Virus record (IMG/VR): IMGVR_UViG_3300025887_000101
Span: 1-30,766 of that record
Source: a virus
Length of the DNA: 30,766 nucleotides
Direction: 5' to 3' (one strand)
Program-made: the position numbers and the translations under genes
Notes under the pieces: generated by a model
What the model was told of the DNA's origin: nothing
The model's database searches: none
The model's input: the letters and a program-made list of their open reading frames with translations, nothing else
In this document: positions 1-6,353 of the stretch, piece after piece
How the letters are laid out: every line of letters starts with the position of its first letter
Numbering within the stretch: the first letter of the stretch is position 1

Positions 1-168
1 TAACGAGTGAAGGAGGTGGATAGGTTCCCGATTGCAAGTATCGGACTCGCGTATTTCTCCTTTAAGTAGGGTTTGGTCACGAGGTAGAAAAAGCGAAAGG
101 GAATCCATTTTATATAAGAGCGCATCCGTTGTGGGTGCGTTGCTAGTGAAATGGAAAAGGAAAACCCC
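1..168 (+). other. Left edge: leader of the first gene with a small hairpin
   Basis: No convincing gene was found here. A purine-rich stretch near 11-16 looks like a ribosome site, but only GTG or TTG starts follow and no protein-like reading frame results. A 7-bp hairpin (121-127 with 133-139, loop of five, one G-T pair) sits about 30 bases ahead of the start at 169 and would lie in the 5' leader. No good -35/-10 pair was found, so the promoter for this arm probably lies upstream of the window. Confidence 0.4.
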
Positions 169-663
169 ATGACAAATACAGCAATCGTAAACGACATCAA
201 AGTAATCGAGAACAACTTCGTAACTGCAATGGGTAGCGGTGTTGCTGCTACTGCCCACTTGATTGCTCTCATTCAATCAGTAGTGAAGTCAGAGCAAGGC
301 GGTGTCCTTGCTAGTGCCATTGCCCGATTGAATAAGAAGGGCGATGCGCATGGCTCACGTGCTGTCCGCTCTATTACTGCTGCCATCTTTGTTGGTGCCA
401 AGATTGGGACTGCCAAAGACAAGAAAACCCTCCTTGTATCCCTCAAGGATGCTACCGTTGACGTCGAGGCCCTTGGTCGCTTGGTTGCCGCTGGTGGTGA
501 GAAGCTCTCCATTCGTGATGCATTGGTAAAGCGTGTGAAGGGTGAGACTGAAGTGAAGGAGTTGGACTTGGTCAAGTATGCCGAAGGTCTTGTGAAGCGC
601 ATGGAGAAAGAGGGTGTTACATCCGCTGCCCTTATTGCTGCCATCCAAGCCGCTGCCAAGTAA
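169..663 (+). CDS. Unrecognised 164-aa phage protein
   Basis: I do not recognise this protein. The start at 169 is preferred over the in-frame ATG at 151 because AAGGAAA lies about seven bases upstream of 169, whereas 151 has no ribosome site. The protein is Ala/Val/Lys-rich and looks mostly helical. Residues 20-50 and the last 15 are Ala-rich amphipathic helices, and the central part has many Lys and Asp residues. No cysteines, signal peptide or clear membrane segment are seen. It is the first gene of an accessory arm of small genes. Its codon usage is biased to GCT/GCC, CGT and GGT, which suggests good expression. It could be an early host-takeover protein, but that is only inferred from position. 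Confidence 0.75.
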   Translation: MTNTAIVNDIKVIENNFVTAMGSGVAATAHLIALIQSVVKSEQGGVLASAIARLNKKGDAHGSRAVRSITAAIFVGAKIGTAKDKKTLLVSLKDATVDVEALGRLVAAGGEKLSIRDALVKRVKGETEVKELDLVKYAEGLVKRMEKEGVTSAALIAAIQAAAK

Positions 664-751
664 TTGCTTTCTAATGGGTGCCGCTATCGGTGGCACCTTA
701 TTGAGTGCAATCGAGTGCTTACATGAAACACGTAGGAAAGGTGTGACTACT

Positions 752-880
752 ATGACACAAGTAATTTTGAACGGACAGAGCGTGGGTGCAATCACTCGTG
801 AGAACCTCTCCACATTCCTTCGTGTCTCCACTATGGTGGTGGTGTCACATACGCCAACAACAATCTGCTTGGAAGGGTAA
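752..880 (+). CDS. Micro-ORF, 42 aa, starts MTQVILNGQ
   Basis: A 42-aa frame beginning MTQVILNGQSVG. An AGGAAAGG element about nine bases upstream fits a ribosome site. An alternative in-frame ATG at 674 would give 68 aa but lacks a ribosome site. The N-terminus is nearly repeated by the micro-ORF at 1488 (MSQVILNGQRV), so the two look like members of one small family, which supports coding. The C-terminal part is not protein-like, and a neighbouring frame in the same stretch reads YGGG in both copies, so the 3' half may be frameshifted or decayed. Function unknown. Confidence 0.45.
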   Translation: MTQVILNGQSVGAITRENLSTFLRVSTMVVVSHTPTTICLEG

Positions 881-884
881 TACC

Positions 885-962
885 ATGGGTGCTGCCCTCC
901 TACTTATCATATCAACGGCCGTGATGGCCTATCTCATATACAAGGACGAAAGCAATGGGTGA
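885..962 (+). CDS. Single-TM microprotein, 25 aa
   Basis: The 25-aa frame MGAALLLIISTAVMAYLIYK plus five polar residues (DESNG) is one hydrophobic helix with a charged C-terminal tail, typical of phage membrane microproteins. A weak GGAAGG site lies about 11 bases upstream. Its last codons overlap the next gene by 8 bases, and the shared 17-base stretch aaggacgaaagcaatgg supplies the next gene's ribosome site. The same stretch recurs at the end of that next gene. Holin-like or envelope roles are possible for such proteins, but nothing here proves one. Confidence 0.5.
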   Translation: MGAALLLIISTAVMAYLIYKDESNG

Positions 963-1352
963 AGTATATCTTGAAAAGGTGGTGTTTGCCATCGATGACA
1001 ATTGGAATGTCCATACCGTCGCCAAGTTCTTGCGACACGTGGACACCTTGCGTGCCATGGGAAAGATCAAGCCTGTGGTGCAATGCATCGGGAACTGGGA
1101 AGGCGTTCTGGAGGTCTCTTACATGATGGACCTCAAGGAATTCGACAAGCATGTAGTCCCATACGGCTTTGTGGAGGGGCAGGAGGCCGTCCTAGTGGTG
1201 GCAGGTGATACACGCCAACCTTGCCATATCCGCTTCCCTACCGGTCACACAGTGAGCGTGGGGCCTATGGTGGAAATTGACGGGCCTATAGGTAACTGGA
1301 CGTATGTTCCAGCCACAAACAAATACTTCACATGTAAGGACGAAAGCAATGG
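942..1352 (+). repeat. Two copies of a 17-base gene-junction repeat
   Basis: The sequence aaggacgaaagcaatgg is present at 942-958 and 1336-1352. Each copy encodes the C-terminal residues KDESNG of one gene and also carries the purine-rich ribosome site and ATG of the next, overlapping gene. This suggests duplication of a translational-coupling junction. Confidence 0.75.
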
Positions 1353-1356
1353 TTAA
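955..1356 (+). CDS. Unrecognised 133-aa protein
   Basis: Unrecognised. It overlaps the preceding TM micro-ORF by 8 bases and the following lipoprotein-like ORF by 8 bases, so the three are translationally coupled. The protein appears soluble, with alternating beta-like stretches. Residues 1-60 look alpha/beta, and residues 75-120 are rich in Gly, Pro and Val with several short strands, suggesting a small beta-barrel-type fold. The C-terminal CKDESNG is dictated by the repeated junction sequence. No catalytic motif is visible. Confidence 0.7.
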   Translation: MGEVYLEKVVFAIDDNWNVHTVAKFLRHVDTLRAMGKIKPVVQCIGNWEGVLEVSYMMDLKEFDKHVVPYGFVEGQEAVLVVAGDTRQPCHIRFPTGHTVSVGPMVEIDGPIGNWTYVPATNKYFTCKDESNG

Positions 1357-1477
1357 GAAACTATCTCTCACGATCATCGCCGCGTGCTACCTAGTGAACA
1401 CGGTCGCCATTTATGGGGCCGAAGGTGGTGGCTCTAACGTTTGTGCAGGTAACTTCTGCTATCATATTGAGGATTAA
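1349..1477 (+). CDS. Small exported or lipoprotein-like peptide, 42 aa
   Basis: A 42-aa frame not captured by length-based gene calling. It starts MVKKLSLTIIAAC: two lysines, a hydrophobic run and then Cys13 in an I-A-A-C context that resembles a lipobox. Signal peptidase I cleavage after the YGA at residues 22-24 is the alternative. The mature part is Gly-rich with two further cysteines (Cys32 and Cys37). The start uses the repeated ribosome-site junction and overlaps the upstream gene by 8 bases. Small phage lipoproteins are often outer-membrane spanin subunits, but no partner spanin was identified. Confidence 0.5.
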   Translation: MVKKLSLTIIAACYLVNTVAIYGAEGGGSNVCAGNFCYHIED

Positions 1478-1487
1478 GGCAAGGACT

Positions 1488-1565
1488 ATGTCACAAGTAA
1501 TCTTGAATGGACAACGTGTTAAACTTATGGTGGTGGTAACGATCACCAAACATCTAAAGGATTAA
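1488..1565 (+). CDS. Micro-ORF, 25 aa, paralogue of the 752 ORF
   Basis: A 25-aa frame beginning MSQVILNGQRVK. The first nine codons match the ORF at 752 almost exactly at the protein level, with an AAGGA ribosome site four bases upstream. As in that ORF, the sequence tatggtggtggt follows and reads YGGG in the -1 frame. Either this is a true microprotein family or both copies are remnants of a longer gene. Function unknown. Confidence 0.4.
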   Translation: MSQVILNGQRVKLMVVVTITKHLKD

Positions 1566-1569
1566 GAAC

Positions 1570-1659
1570 ATGATGGACTACCTAGAAGAACTAGCCGACA
1601 CACCCACCTTGTCCGAGGACATGGATGATATTGAAACAATCTTGATGGAGGAACTCTGA
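1570..1659 (+). CDS. Acidic micro-ORF, 29 aa
   Basis: A 29-aa frame beginning MMDYLEELAD and ending IETILMEEL. It is very acidic and predicted helical. A possible AAAGGA site lies 7-8 bases upstream of the double ATG. It ends two bases before the next start, and its own last codons carry the GGAGG ribosome site for that gene, so it may serve mainly in translational coupling. Phage micro-proteins of this acidic type sometimes mimic DNA, but that is speculation here. Confidence 0.4.
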   Translation: MMDYLEELADTPTLSEDMDDIETILMEEL

Positions 1660-1660
1660 T

Positions 1661-1882
1661 ATGTCATATATTTCTGGATGGTTTGAAGGGGAGTGCGGTG
1701 CAGTCTTGTTTGAATACGAGGGTATCACTGACTTTGAGGCCCTCGCCTTTCGTCTATACCTAGACTTTGGTGACGATTGTTGGGGTGTAGATATGGAGAT
1801 TGAAGGGGAGTATCTAGACGGGACAGACGTTGAGACTACTATGACAGAGCTACGCAGCGACTTGGAGTTCCTGTGTAGTTAA
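1661..1882 (+). CDS. Acidic 73-aa protein of unknown function
   Basis: Unrecognised. A strong GGAGG site lies seven bases upstream of the ATG. The protein is highly acidic (many Asp and Glu, very few Lys or Arg) and aromatic-rich, for example GWFEGE near the start and LYLDFGDDCWGVD in the middle. A small acidic single-domain protein encoded early in a phage is compatible with a host-enzyme inhibitor or DNA mimic, but no specific family match was recognised. Confidence 0.65.
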   Translation: MSYISGWFEGECGAVLFEYEGITDFEALAFRLYLDFGDDCWGVDMEIEGEYLDGTDVETTMTELRSDLEFLCS

Positions 1883-1920
1883 TGGAAACCAAGACACTAA
1901 CTTAGGAAAGGGTTAGTCTG

Positions 1921-3426
1921 ATGGAAAACGTTAGAGAACCAATCAAGGTGGGTGACTACCTGCAAGTGAAGCGCGGCTCAGTTACTGCGCACTGGTGTGA
2001 AGTCGTGGCTATATCACAGTGTGGTAGGCACATCGTGTATACGGGCCAAGGCCTCTTGGATACGCACCTATTCTTTGAGCCAAGGCTGCGTGAGTATGCA
2101 TCAGCTGGTGATGTATACGACATGGCTGGCTCAGTCTTTGATAGAAGTGGGATCAAGCCGTCCAAGTATGGCACAATTGATGAGGTGGCCGCTGTCCTGT
2201 TGCAAACAGCTATGACATCCTCTCACTCTCAGCCTTGGCGTCCTTTCGTCTCCTTCTTGGAAGGTAACTATTCAGGTGCTGGTATCCAGTATGATGGTCT
2301 ATGTGAGGCCGATCGTGCCCTAGCTATATTCAAGCCAGAAAAGGTGGAGGGTAGCTCAGCTATCAGTCTCTACCTTAACGCCAAGGACGCTAAGCGTGAG
2401 CGCCGTACAACAATGAAAGGTGGTCGTGCGTTCAAGCACATGTTCAACCACCTGTCCGATAAGGAGATTGCCGCTTTAGCTGAGGCATGGATCGAGGAGA
2501 GTTCACCTCGTGAGTTCGTTCTCAAGGTAGGTGGTGAGCGTAAAGACTTTCGCAGGGCATACTGTGGTGTTCGTGCTAAGTATCGCAACCCAGCAACAAC
2601 TAGCTACCGTAAGTCTCTTGCTACCTCATGTATGCATACCACCAAAGTAGATGATGGTTGTGAGAACATGTCACCAGCTGAGGTGTATGCATCAGGTGAC
2701 TTCAAGGTTGCTTGGCTAGAGACGCTGGAAGGCCACATAGCGGCCCGTGTTGTGTTCTCAGCTAGGGTAGACACCCAGTCGTACCATGCACCCATCTACG
2801 GAGCCTGTGAGCAATCCTTAGACATGCTTGACACCTACTTGCAGGATAACAAGGTAGAACTGTCCTCTGACTTAGGTGAGTGGCATAGCCTCAAGCTTCT
2901 GAACATAGAGTCGAATGGTCGCACCGTTGGCCCATACATGGATGGATGCATCAGGGGTAACGTTAGCGGTGACCATATCGTTCTGTCACACAGTGGAGAC
3001 CTTGACTTTGACTCCACTGATGGTTACGCTAGTGATGGTGAGATGTGTGCTCACTGCGGTGATAGTGTTCATGAGGATGAGCTATACCATACTGACGATG
3101 GTGGCCTTTGCGAGCACTGCTTCAATGAGAACTTCGCTTACACTGAGGGTGGTGACGTTATCCCAGCTGAGAATGCTGTCTATGCTCTGAATCGTAGCTC
3201 ATGGAATGGTAACTGCTACGAGATCTGCGTTCACATTGATGATGCTGTATTCTGTGAAGACCTTGACCAGTATTGGGTTGAAGAAGATGTTACTTACTCT
3301 GAGTGTGGTGACTATGCTATCCCTACCCACCTCATGAAGGACTACCCTGCGTATTTCCCTAGTGAGTTCGGGGAAGATGATGATGAAACAACTAACAACA
3401 ACAACATAGAGGAGGAAGCAGCATGA
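1921..3426 (+). CDS. 501-aa phage protein with C-terminal zinc-ribbon region
   Basis: No family I can name. The N-terminal 40 residues (VGDYLQVKRG, then a VVAIS strand) look like a small beta domain. Residues 60-120 are alpha/beta and 150-230 are rich in Arg and Lys. Around residues 375-400 there is a clear Cys4 zinc-ribbon pattern, CAHCGDSVHEDEL followed by LCEHC, and more Cys lie further on (CYEIC, FCEDL, SECGDY), suggesting a second degenerate ribbon. The C-terminus is very acidic with an Asn run. It overlaps the following peptidase gene in an ATGA junction, so the two are probably co-translated. A ribosome site AAAGGG precedes the start. Function unknown; nucleic-acid or protein binding through the ribbons is a reasonable guess. 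Confidence 0.8.
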   Translation: MENVREPIKVGDYLQVKRGSVTAHWCEVVAISQCGRHIVYTGQGLLDTHLFFEPRLREYASAGDVYDMAGSVFDRSGIKPSKYGTIDEVAAVLLQTAMTSSHSQPWRPFVSFLEGNYSGAGIQYDGLCEADRALAIFKPEKVEGSSAISLYLNAKDAKRERRTTMKGGRAFKHMFNHLSDKEIAALAEAWIEESSPREFVLKVGGERKDFRRAYCGVRAKYRNPATTSYRKSLATSCMHTTKVDDGCENMSPAEVYASGDFKVAWLETLEGHIAARVVFSARVDTQSYHAPIYGACEQSLDMLDTYLQDNKVELSSDLGEWHSLKLLNIESNGRTVGPYMDGCIRGNVSGDHIVLSHSGDLDFDSTDGYASDGEMCAHCGDSVHEDELYHTDDGGLCEHCFNENFAYTEGGDVIPAENAVYALNRSSWNGNCYEICVHIDDAVFCEDLDQYWVEEDVTYSECGDYAIPTHLMKDYPAYFPSEFGEDDDETTNNNNIEEEAA

Positions 3427-4388
3427 GTAACGTAACAAGACACACGCTGATAAACCTACTGCAAACCATGCGTCCAGCCTACTCGCTGACTGAACGTAGG
3501 TTCTGTGAGACTTACCTTGAACCTACATTCGGTAAGCCTGACGCACATGGTAACTATATCTTGAGTGTAGGCAACAACCCAACGATTGCCTTCACTGCCC
3601 ATACCGACACTGTCCACCGCACTGAGGGTGTTCAGACCCTATCCGTGGAGAACAACTTTGTTACTTCTATGACGGGTAGTTGCTTGGGTGCTGATTGTAC
3701 TACAGGCCTTTGGTTACTCTTAGGAATGATCGAAGCGGGTATCGAAGGTGTCTACATTGCCCATGCCGCCGAGGAAATCGGTGGGGTCGGTAGCTCCAAA
3801 CTGGTAGAGGACAACCCTGCTTGGCTCTCTAATATCCAAGTATGCTTGTCTTTCGATAGGTTCGGCACCAACAGTGTCATCACCCACCAAGGTGGTAGGC
3901 GGACAGCTAGTGACGACTTTGCGGAATCCCTCGCGGATATCCTTGGGATGCCACAGCTTAAACCCGACACGACAGGGACCTACACAGACAGCATGGAGTA
4001 TGCTGGTATCGTGCCTGAGTGTAGCAATCTCAGTGTCGGATACTACGATCAGCACACGTCTAAGGAGTCACAGGACATACTCTACGCTGAAACACTGCTT
4101 GAGAGGCTCTGTAAGGCCGACTGGAGCGCCTTGGTGGTTTCTCGTGACCATACCCAGCCTATAACGTATGACGACGCTCTACGGTCCTCTTATCAAGATG
4201 CCTCTGATGAGGTGAATGAGGAGGACATAGACGCCATTACAGCTCTACTCCTTGACAGGCCACGCCTGATAGCCGAGCTTCTATATGATTACGGCTTGAC
4301 TATCGACGTGCTGGCTGACGAGCTAAAGCTTGACTACTCAGATATGAGATATTATACTGATGAACACTCAGCTAAGTCTTATTATTAA
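3423..4388 (+). CDS. M20-like zinc metallopeptidase
   Basis: The protein carries the ligand pattern of M20/M28-clan di-zinc peptidases: HTDTVH with His60 and Asp62, GADCTTG with bridging Asp91, AEEIGG with the catalytic Glu117-Glu118 pair, FDRFG with Asp145, and QHTSKE with His211. All five expected metal-ligand positions and the catalytic glutamate are present, so it looks enzymatically competent. Residues 1-245 form the catalytic region; the last 75 residues are an extra helical acidic tail. No dimerisation (lid) insertion of the usual M20 size is evident. No signal peptide, so it should act in the cytoplasm on peptides or amide-linked small molecules. It overlaps the upstream gene by 4 bases. 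Substrate unknown; amidohydrolase activity is an alternative. Confidence 0.75.
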   Translation: MSNVTRHTLINLLQTMRPAYSLTERRFCETYLEPTFGKPDAHGNYILSVGNNPTIAFTAHTDTVHRTEGVQTLSVENNFVTSMTGSCLGADCTTGLWLLLGMIEAGIEGVYIAHAAEEIGGVGSSKLVEDNPAWLSNIQVCLSFDRFGTNSVITHQGGRRTASDDFAESLADILGMPQLKPDTTGTYTDSMEYAGIVPECSNLSVGYYDQHTSKESQDILYAETLLERLCKADWSALVVSRDHTQPITYDDALRSSYQDASDEVNEEDIDAITALLLDRPRLIAELLYDYGLTIDVLADELKLDYSDMRYYTDEHSAKSYY

Positions 4389-4407
4389 TCCTTGGAAAGG
4401 AAACACT

Positions 4408-4611
4408 ATGTCTTTCACATACATCTTCGAAATCAAAGTAAACAAGAATGTGGTCGAGTCCTTGACGACTAATGACATGAGCGAGGGCCAAGAGTGGGCC
4501 TCAGCTAACACACTCGTAGGGGACTTGGTCGTCGTCTCAGAAGCCTATGAAGGCTTGGATGGCCAACTAGAGGTGACAGAACATGTGACCTCCTACTATG
4601 TAGACCTATAA
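4408..4611 (+). CDS. Unrecognised 67-aa protein
   Basis: The start at 4408 is chosen because GGAAAGGAAA lies just upstream; a longer in-frame ATG at 4360 falls inside the preceding gene without a ribosome site. The protein begins MSFTYIFEIKVN and looks like a small alpha/beta fold of alternating strands and one helix, acidic overall, with no Cys. It ends shortly before the strong promoter at 4621, so it closes the first transcription unit. Function unknown. Confidence 0.65.
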   Translation: MSFTYIFEIKVNKNVVESLTTNDMSEGQEWASANTLVGDLVVVSEAYEGLDGQLEVTEHVTSYYVDL

Positions 4612-4620
4612 AGATTTAGC

Positions 4621-4650
4621 TTGACAAGGTGCCTAACTGTTTGTTATACT
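4621..4650 (+). promoter_or_regulatory. Strong sigma-70 promoter with extended -10
   Basis: TTGACA at 4621-4626, an 18-base spacer ending in TGT, and TATACT at 4645-4650. This is a consensus -35, an extended -10 (TGn) and a near-consensus -10. It lies in the 152-base gap between two genes and should drive the unit from 4764. Four other promoters in the window share the same design. Confidence 0.85.
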
Positions 4651-4696
4651 TGCCGTAGGGCATATAAGAGAATGACTATAAATTAGAAGATTGGTT

Positions 4697-4718
4697 ATAC
4701 TTTAAGTATACTTTAAGT
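4697..4718 (+). promoter_or_regulatory. Tandem repeat with palindrome, possible operator
   Basis: The 11-base unit atactttaagt is repeated head to tail (4697-4707 and 4708-4718), and the join makes a perfect 10-base palindrome aagtatactt at 4704-4713. It lies about 50 bases downstream of the promoter's -10, inside the leader. A protein-binding site is possible, though AT-rich direct repeats can also arise by slippage. Confidence 0.4.
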
Positions 4719-4738
4719 AACACTTAGAGTTAGCCAAC

Positions 4739-4755
4739 CTCCTACTCAGAAGGAG
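4739..4755 (+). promoter_or_regulatory. Hairpin covering the ribosome site of the 4764 gene
   Basis: CTCCT at 4739-4743 can pair with AGGAG at 4751-4755 across a 7-base loop. The right arm is the Shine-Dalgarno sequence for the ATG at 4764, so the stem could limit initiation. With five base pairs it is only moderately stable. Confidence 0.35.
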
Positions 4756-4763
4756 TAACTACT

Positions 4764-4988
4764 ATGAGACATTCACCAGTATCATTCCACGAGGAGCTTG
4801 AGGAGATTATGGATCAGATGTCCGACGATGATATGTCGGTAGGTGATAAGCTTGATGTAGCAATCTCCTTAGCTGGTCTCCTCCTACTTCGAATAGATGA
4901 CCTTCAAGGCTTCGCAGTAAGCAAGGGTCTAACTGACAAGGACTTCCAAAGATACATTGAGGGTATTTCGAATGTCACATACCATTGA
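4764..4988 (+). CDS. Unrecognised 74-aa helical protein
   Basis: First gene after the promoter at 4621, with an AAGGAG ribosome site eight bases upstream of the ATG. Acidic N-terminal half (EELEEIMDQMSDDDMS), then a Leu-rich helix around residues 30-45 and a short basic C-terminal helix. Probably a small all-helical soluble protein. Its end overlaps the next micro-ORF by 17 bases. Function unknown. Confidence 0.7.
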   Translation: MRHSPVSFHEELEEIMDQMSDDDMSVGDKLDVAISLAGLLLLRIDDLQGFAVSKGLTDKDFQRYIEGISNVTYH

Positions 4989-5073
4989 CACCGTCGATGA
5001 TCCCTGCGATGATATCAGTGAGAACATTGACAAGTGGATCAGAACCCTAACACCAAAGACAGAGGAGACCTAA
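4972..5073 (+). CDS. Micro-ORF, 33 aa, acidic
   Basis: A 33-aa frame beginning MSHTIDTVDDPCDDI and ending in TPKTEET. It starts inside the previous gene with a GAGG element nine bases upstream. Its last codons contain the GAGGAG ribosome site of the next small gene. Without it there would be a gap of nearly 90 bases in an otherwise gapless operon, which favours it being real. Function unknown. Confidence 0.45.
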   Translation: MSHTIDTVDDPCDDISENIDKWIRTLTPKTEET

Positions 5074-5076
5074 CAG

Positions 5077-5256
5077 ATGTTTATAACACTTGACACAGCT
5101 CTACCAGTCATCACGTTACTTATCGTAGCATATCAGTCATATAAGCTGTATGAGCTAGACAAGGACATGGATGACCTAGTAGACAAGCACAACGACTTCG
5201 TGGAGAGTGTAGCCACTGTCTTCGACGCCATCATTGAACAAACACCAGAGGAATAA
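5077..5256 (+). CDS. Small membrane-anchored coiled-coil protein, 59 aa
   Basis: Residues 1-23 contain a hydrophobic stretch (LPVITLLIVAYQS) that could span the membrane. The rest is a charged helix (YELDKDMDDLVDKHNDFVESV) with heptad-like spacing. This N-in, C-out or C-in layout resembles small phage membrane proteins such as i-spanins, but the helical part is short. GAGGAG lies eight bases upstream of the ATG. It ends four bases before the collagen-like gene, whose ribosome site is in its last codons, so the two are likely co-expressed. Function unknown. Confidence 0.55.
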   Translation: MFITLDTALPVITLLIVAYQSYKLYELDKDMDDLVDKHNDFVESVATVFDAIIEQTPEE

Positions 5257-5260
5257 CACC

Positions 5261-5893
5261 ATGAAAACCATCATCACAACAACCGCAATCATCCTGCTAA
5301 TGACTACAGCAGCAACAGCAAGCCCTAAGACTTGCCCAGTTAAGACAAACACAAGCGGCGTACAGATCATCAAGAATGGCTGCGCTGCCTTTGTAGGTGG
5401 CACAGGCGCTACAGGCCCTCAGGGGCCCCAAGGAGAGCAAGGTCCACAAGGTGAGCAAGGGGTATCAGGTAATGACGGACAAGACGGCGCACAGGGCCTT
5501 ACAGGGGCTAATGGAACAAACGGAACGGATGGAACAGATGGACAAGACGGGACCAACGGTACTAACGGTGTTGATGGTATTAATGGCACAGATGGGGCTA
5601 ATGGCTCTGACGGTTCTGCTGGTCGTGACGGTGTAGATGGTGCTGACGGAGACAAGGGAGACACTGGTAAGGATGCTGTAGCACCACTAGGCTCACTATC
5701 CTTTGCAGCAGCTAGTGCAACCTTATACGGGGATGGTATCGGCTTTGGTCTATCTAACTCTAACTACGGTAGCCTTGAAGGTTCTATCGTGGTAGGCTTC
5801 GACCTTGATAACGACTGGCGCTTGGTGGGTGGTATCACTACAGACTTCAACGGTAAGACTGCGGTATCTGTCGGCCTCGGCTACAACTTCTAA
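5261..5893 (+). CDS. Secreted collagen-like protein with YadA-like outer-membrane anchor
   Basis: The start at 5261 gives a clean signal peptide: Lys2, a hydrophobic run to about residue 16 and a TAATA cleavage site near residue 20. A short head with two cysteines (Cys25 and Cys41) follows. Residues 46-137 are about 30 uninterrupted Gly-X-Y triplets, first GPQGPQGEQ and then many GTDG/GTNG units. Residues 143-210 hold a predicted helix and four amphipathic strands ending in GLGYNF, with a terminal Phe. This matches the trimeric YadA-type membrane anchor and BAM recognition signal. The collagen stalk and YadA anchor both trimerise, so the architecture is a miniature trimeric autotransporter. 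It would sit in the host outer membrane, not the virion. Surface modification or exclusion of other phages is a guess. A tail-fibre role is disfavoured by the signal peptide. Confidence 0.8.
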   Translation: MKTIITTTAIILLMTTAATASPKTCPVKTNTSGVQIIKNGCAAFVGGTGATGPQGPQGEQGPQGEQGVSGNDGQDGAQGLTGANGTNGTDGTDGQDGTNGTNGVDGINGTDGANGSDGSAGRDGVDGADGDKGDTGKDAVAPLGSLSFAAASATLYGDGIGFGLSNSNYGSLEGSIVVGFDLDNDWRLVGGITTDFNGKTAVSVGLGYNF

Positions 5894-5905
5894 AGGAGAA
5901 CTAAC

Positions 5906-6142
5906 ATGCTACTCAAGGTAGAAACAATCGAGAAGGTACAAGGCAGCTCAATCCAAGAATTCTGGACTGCACCTATGTATATCGTGAACGGTGAGTTCTT
6001 GGCCTCGTCTATTGACCGCCATAACATTCAAGGTAAGCCCTTCGACTTAAAAGAAGGTGAGACGGTGGAGGTGCTTACCAAACCCGATAGTCAGTCCGAC
6101 AGGTTCACATGGATAGCCCGCAAGTATACGCAAACGAAGTGA
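5906..6142 (+). CDS. Unrecognised 78-aa protein
   Basis: Good AAAGGAG ribosome site ahead of the ATG and a 12-base gap from the collagen-like gene. The protein begins MLLKVETIEKVQ and looks like a small beta-rich domain: strands near residues 2-10, 20-33, 52-58 and 66-73. No Cys, no membrane segment. Its position directly after the secreted protein does not by itself imply a shared role. Function unknown. Confidence 0.7.
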   Translation: MLLKVETIEKVQGSSIQEFWTAPMYIVNGEFLASSIDRHNIQGKPFDLKEGETVEVLTKPDSQSDRFTWIARKYTQTK

Positions 6143-6155
6143 TAGGAGAACTACT

Positions 6156-6353
6156 ATGACTAAGGAAACACAAGCACAGATCGACTCACTACTCCGAATG
6201 ATTGCACTGAACCAAGGACGAGTAGACAGCCTGATCGAAGAGCATGGTCATGGGTGTCGCCCCTCCTACGTTAGTGAGGAGCTATGTCACTACGGGGAAC
6301 GAGTGGAACGTTACAAGGCTGAGCTCAAAGAACTACAAGGGGAACCTAAATGA
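6156..6353 (+). CDS. Small coiled-coil protein, 65 aa
   Basis: Two helices with heptad-like leucines (TQAQIDSLLRMIALNQGRVDS and YGERVERYKAELKELQGE) flank a loop containing one Cys and several His. This is a helical-hairpin pattern. AGGAGA lies seven bases upstream. The stop overlaps the start of thyX in an ATGA junction, so it is translationally coupled to it. Function unknown. Confidence 0.65.
   Translation: MTKETQAQIDSLLRMIALNQGRVDSLIEEHGHGCRPSYVSEELCHYGERVERYKAELKELQGEPK

Noticed and set aside
2-172. Gene fragment running from the left edge to an ATGA overlap at 169
   Set aside because: The frame has a stop at 8-10, no good start codon afterwards and a non-protein-like Ser/Arg/Lys composition.
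5086-5120. Promoter with TTGACA near 5090
   Set aside because: The -35-like hexamer lies inside a coding frame and no -10 is found at 16-19 bases spacing.
5397-5664. Overlapping frames on both strands within the collagen-like gene
   Set aside because: Repetitive Gly-X-Y codons open all frames; the alternative products are only periodic Pro/Ser or Gln/Met strings.
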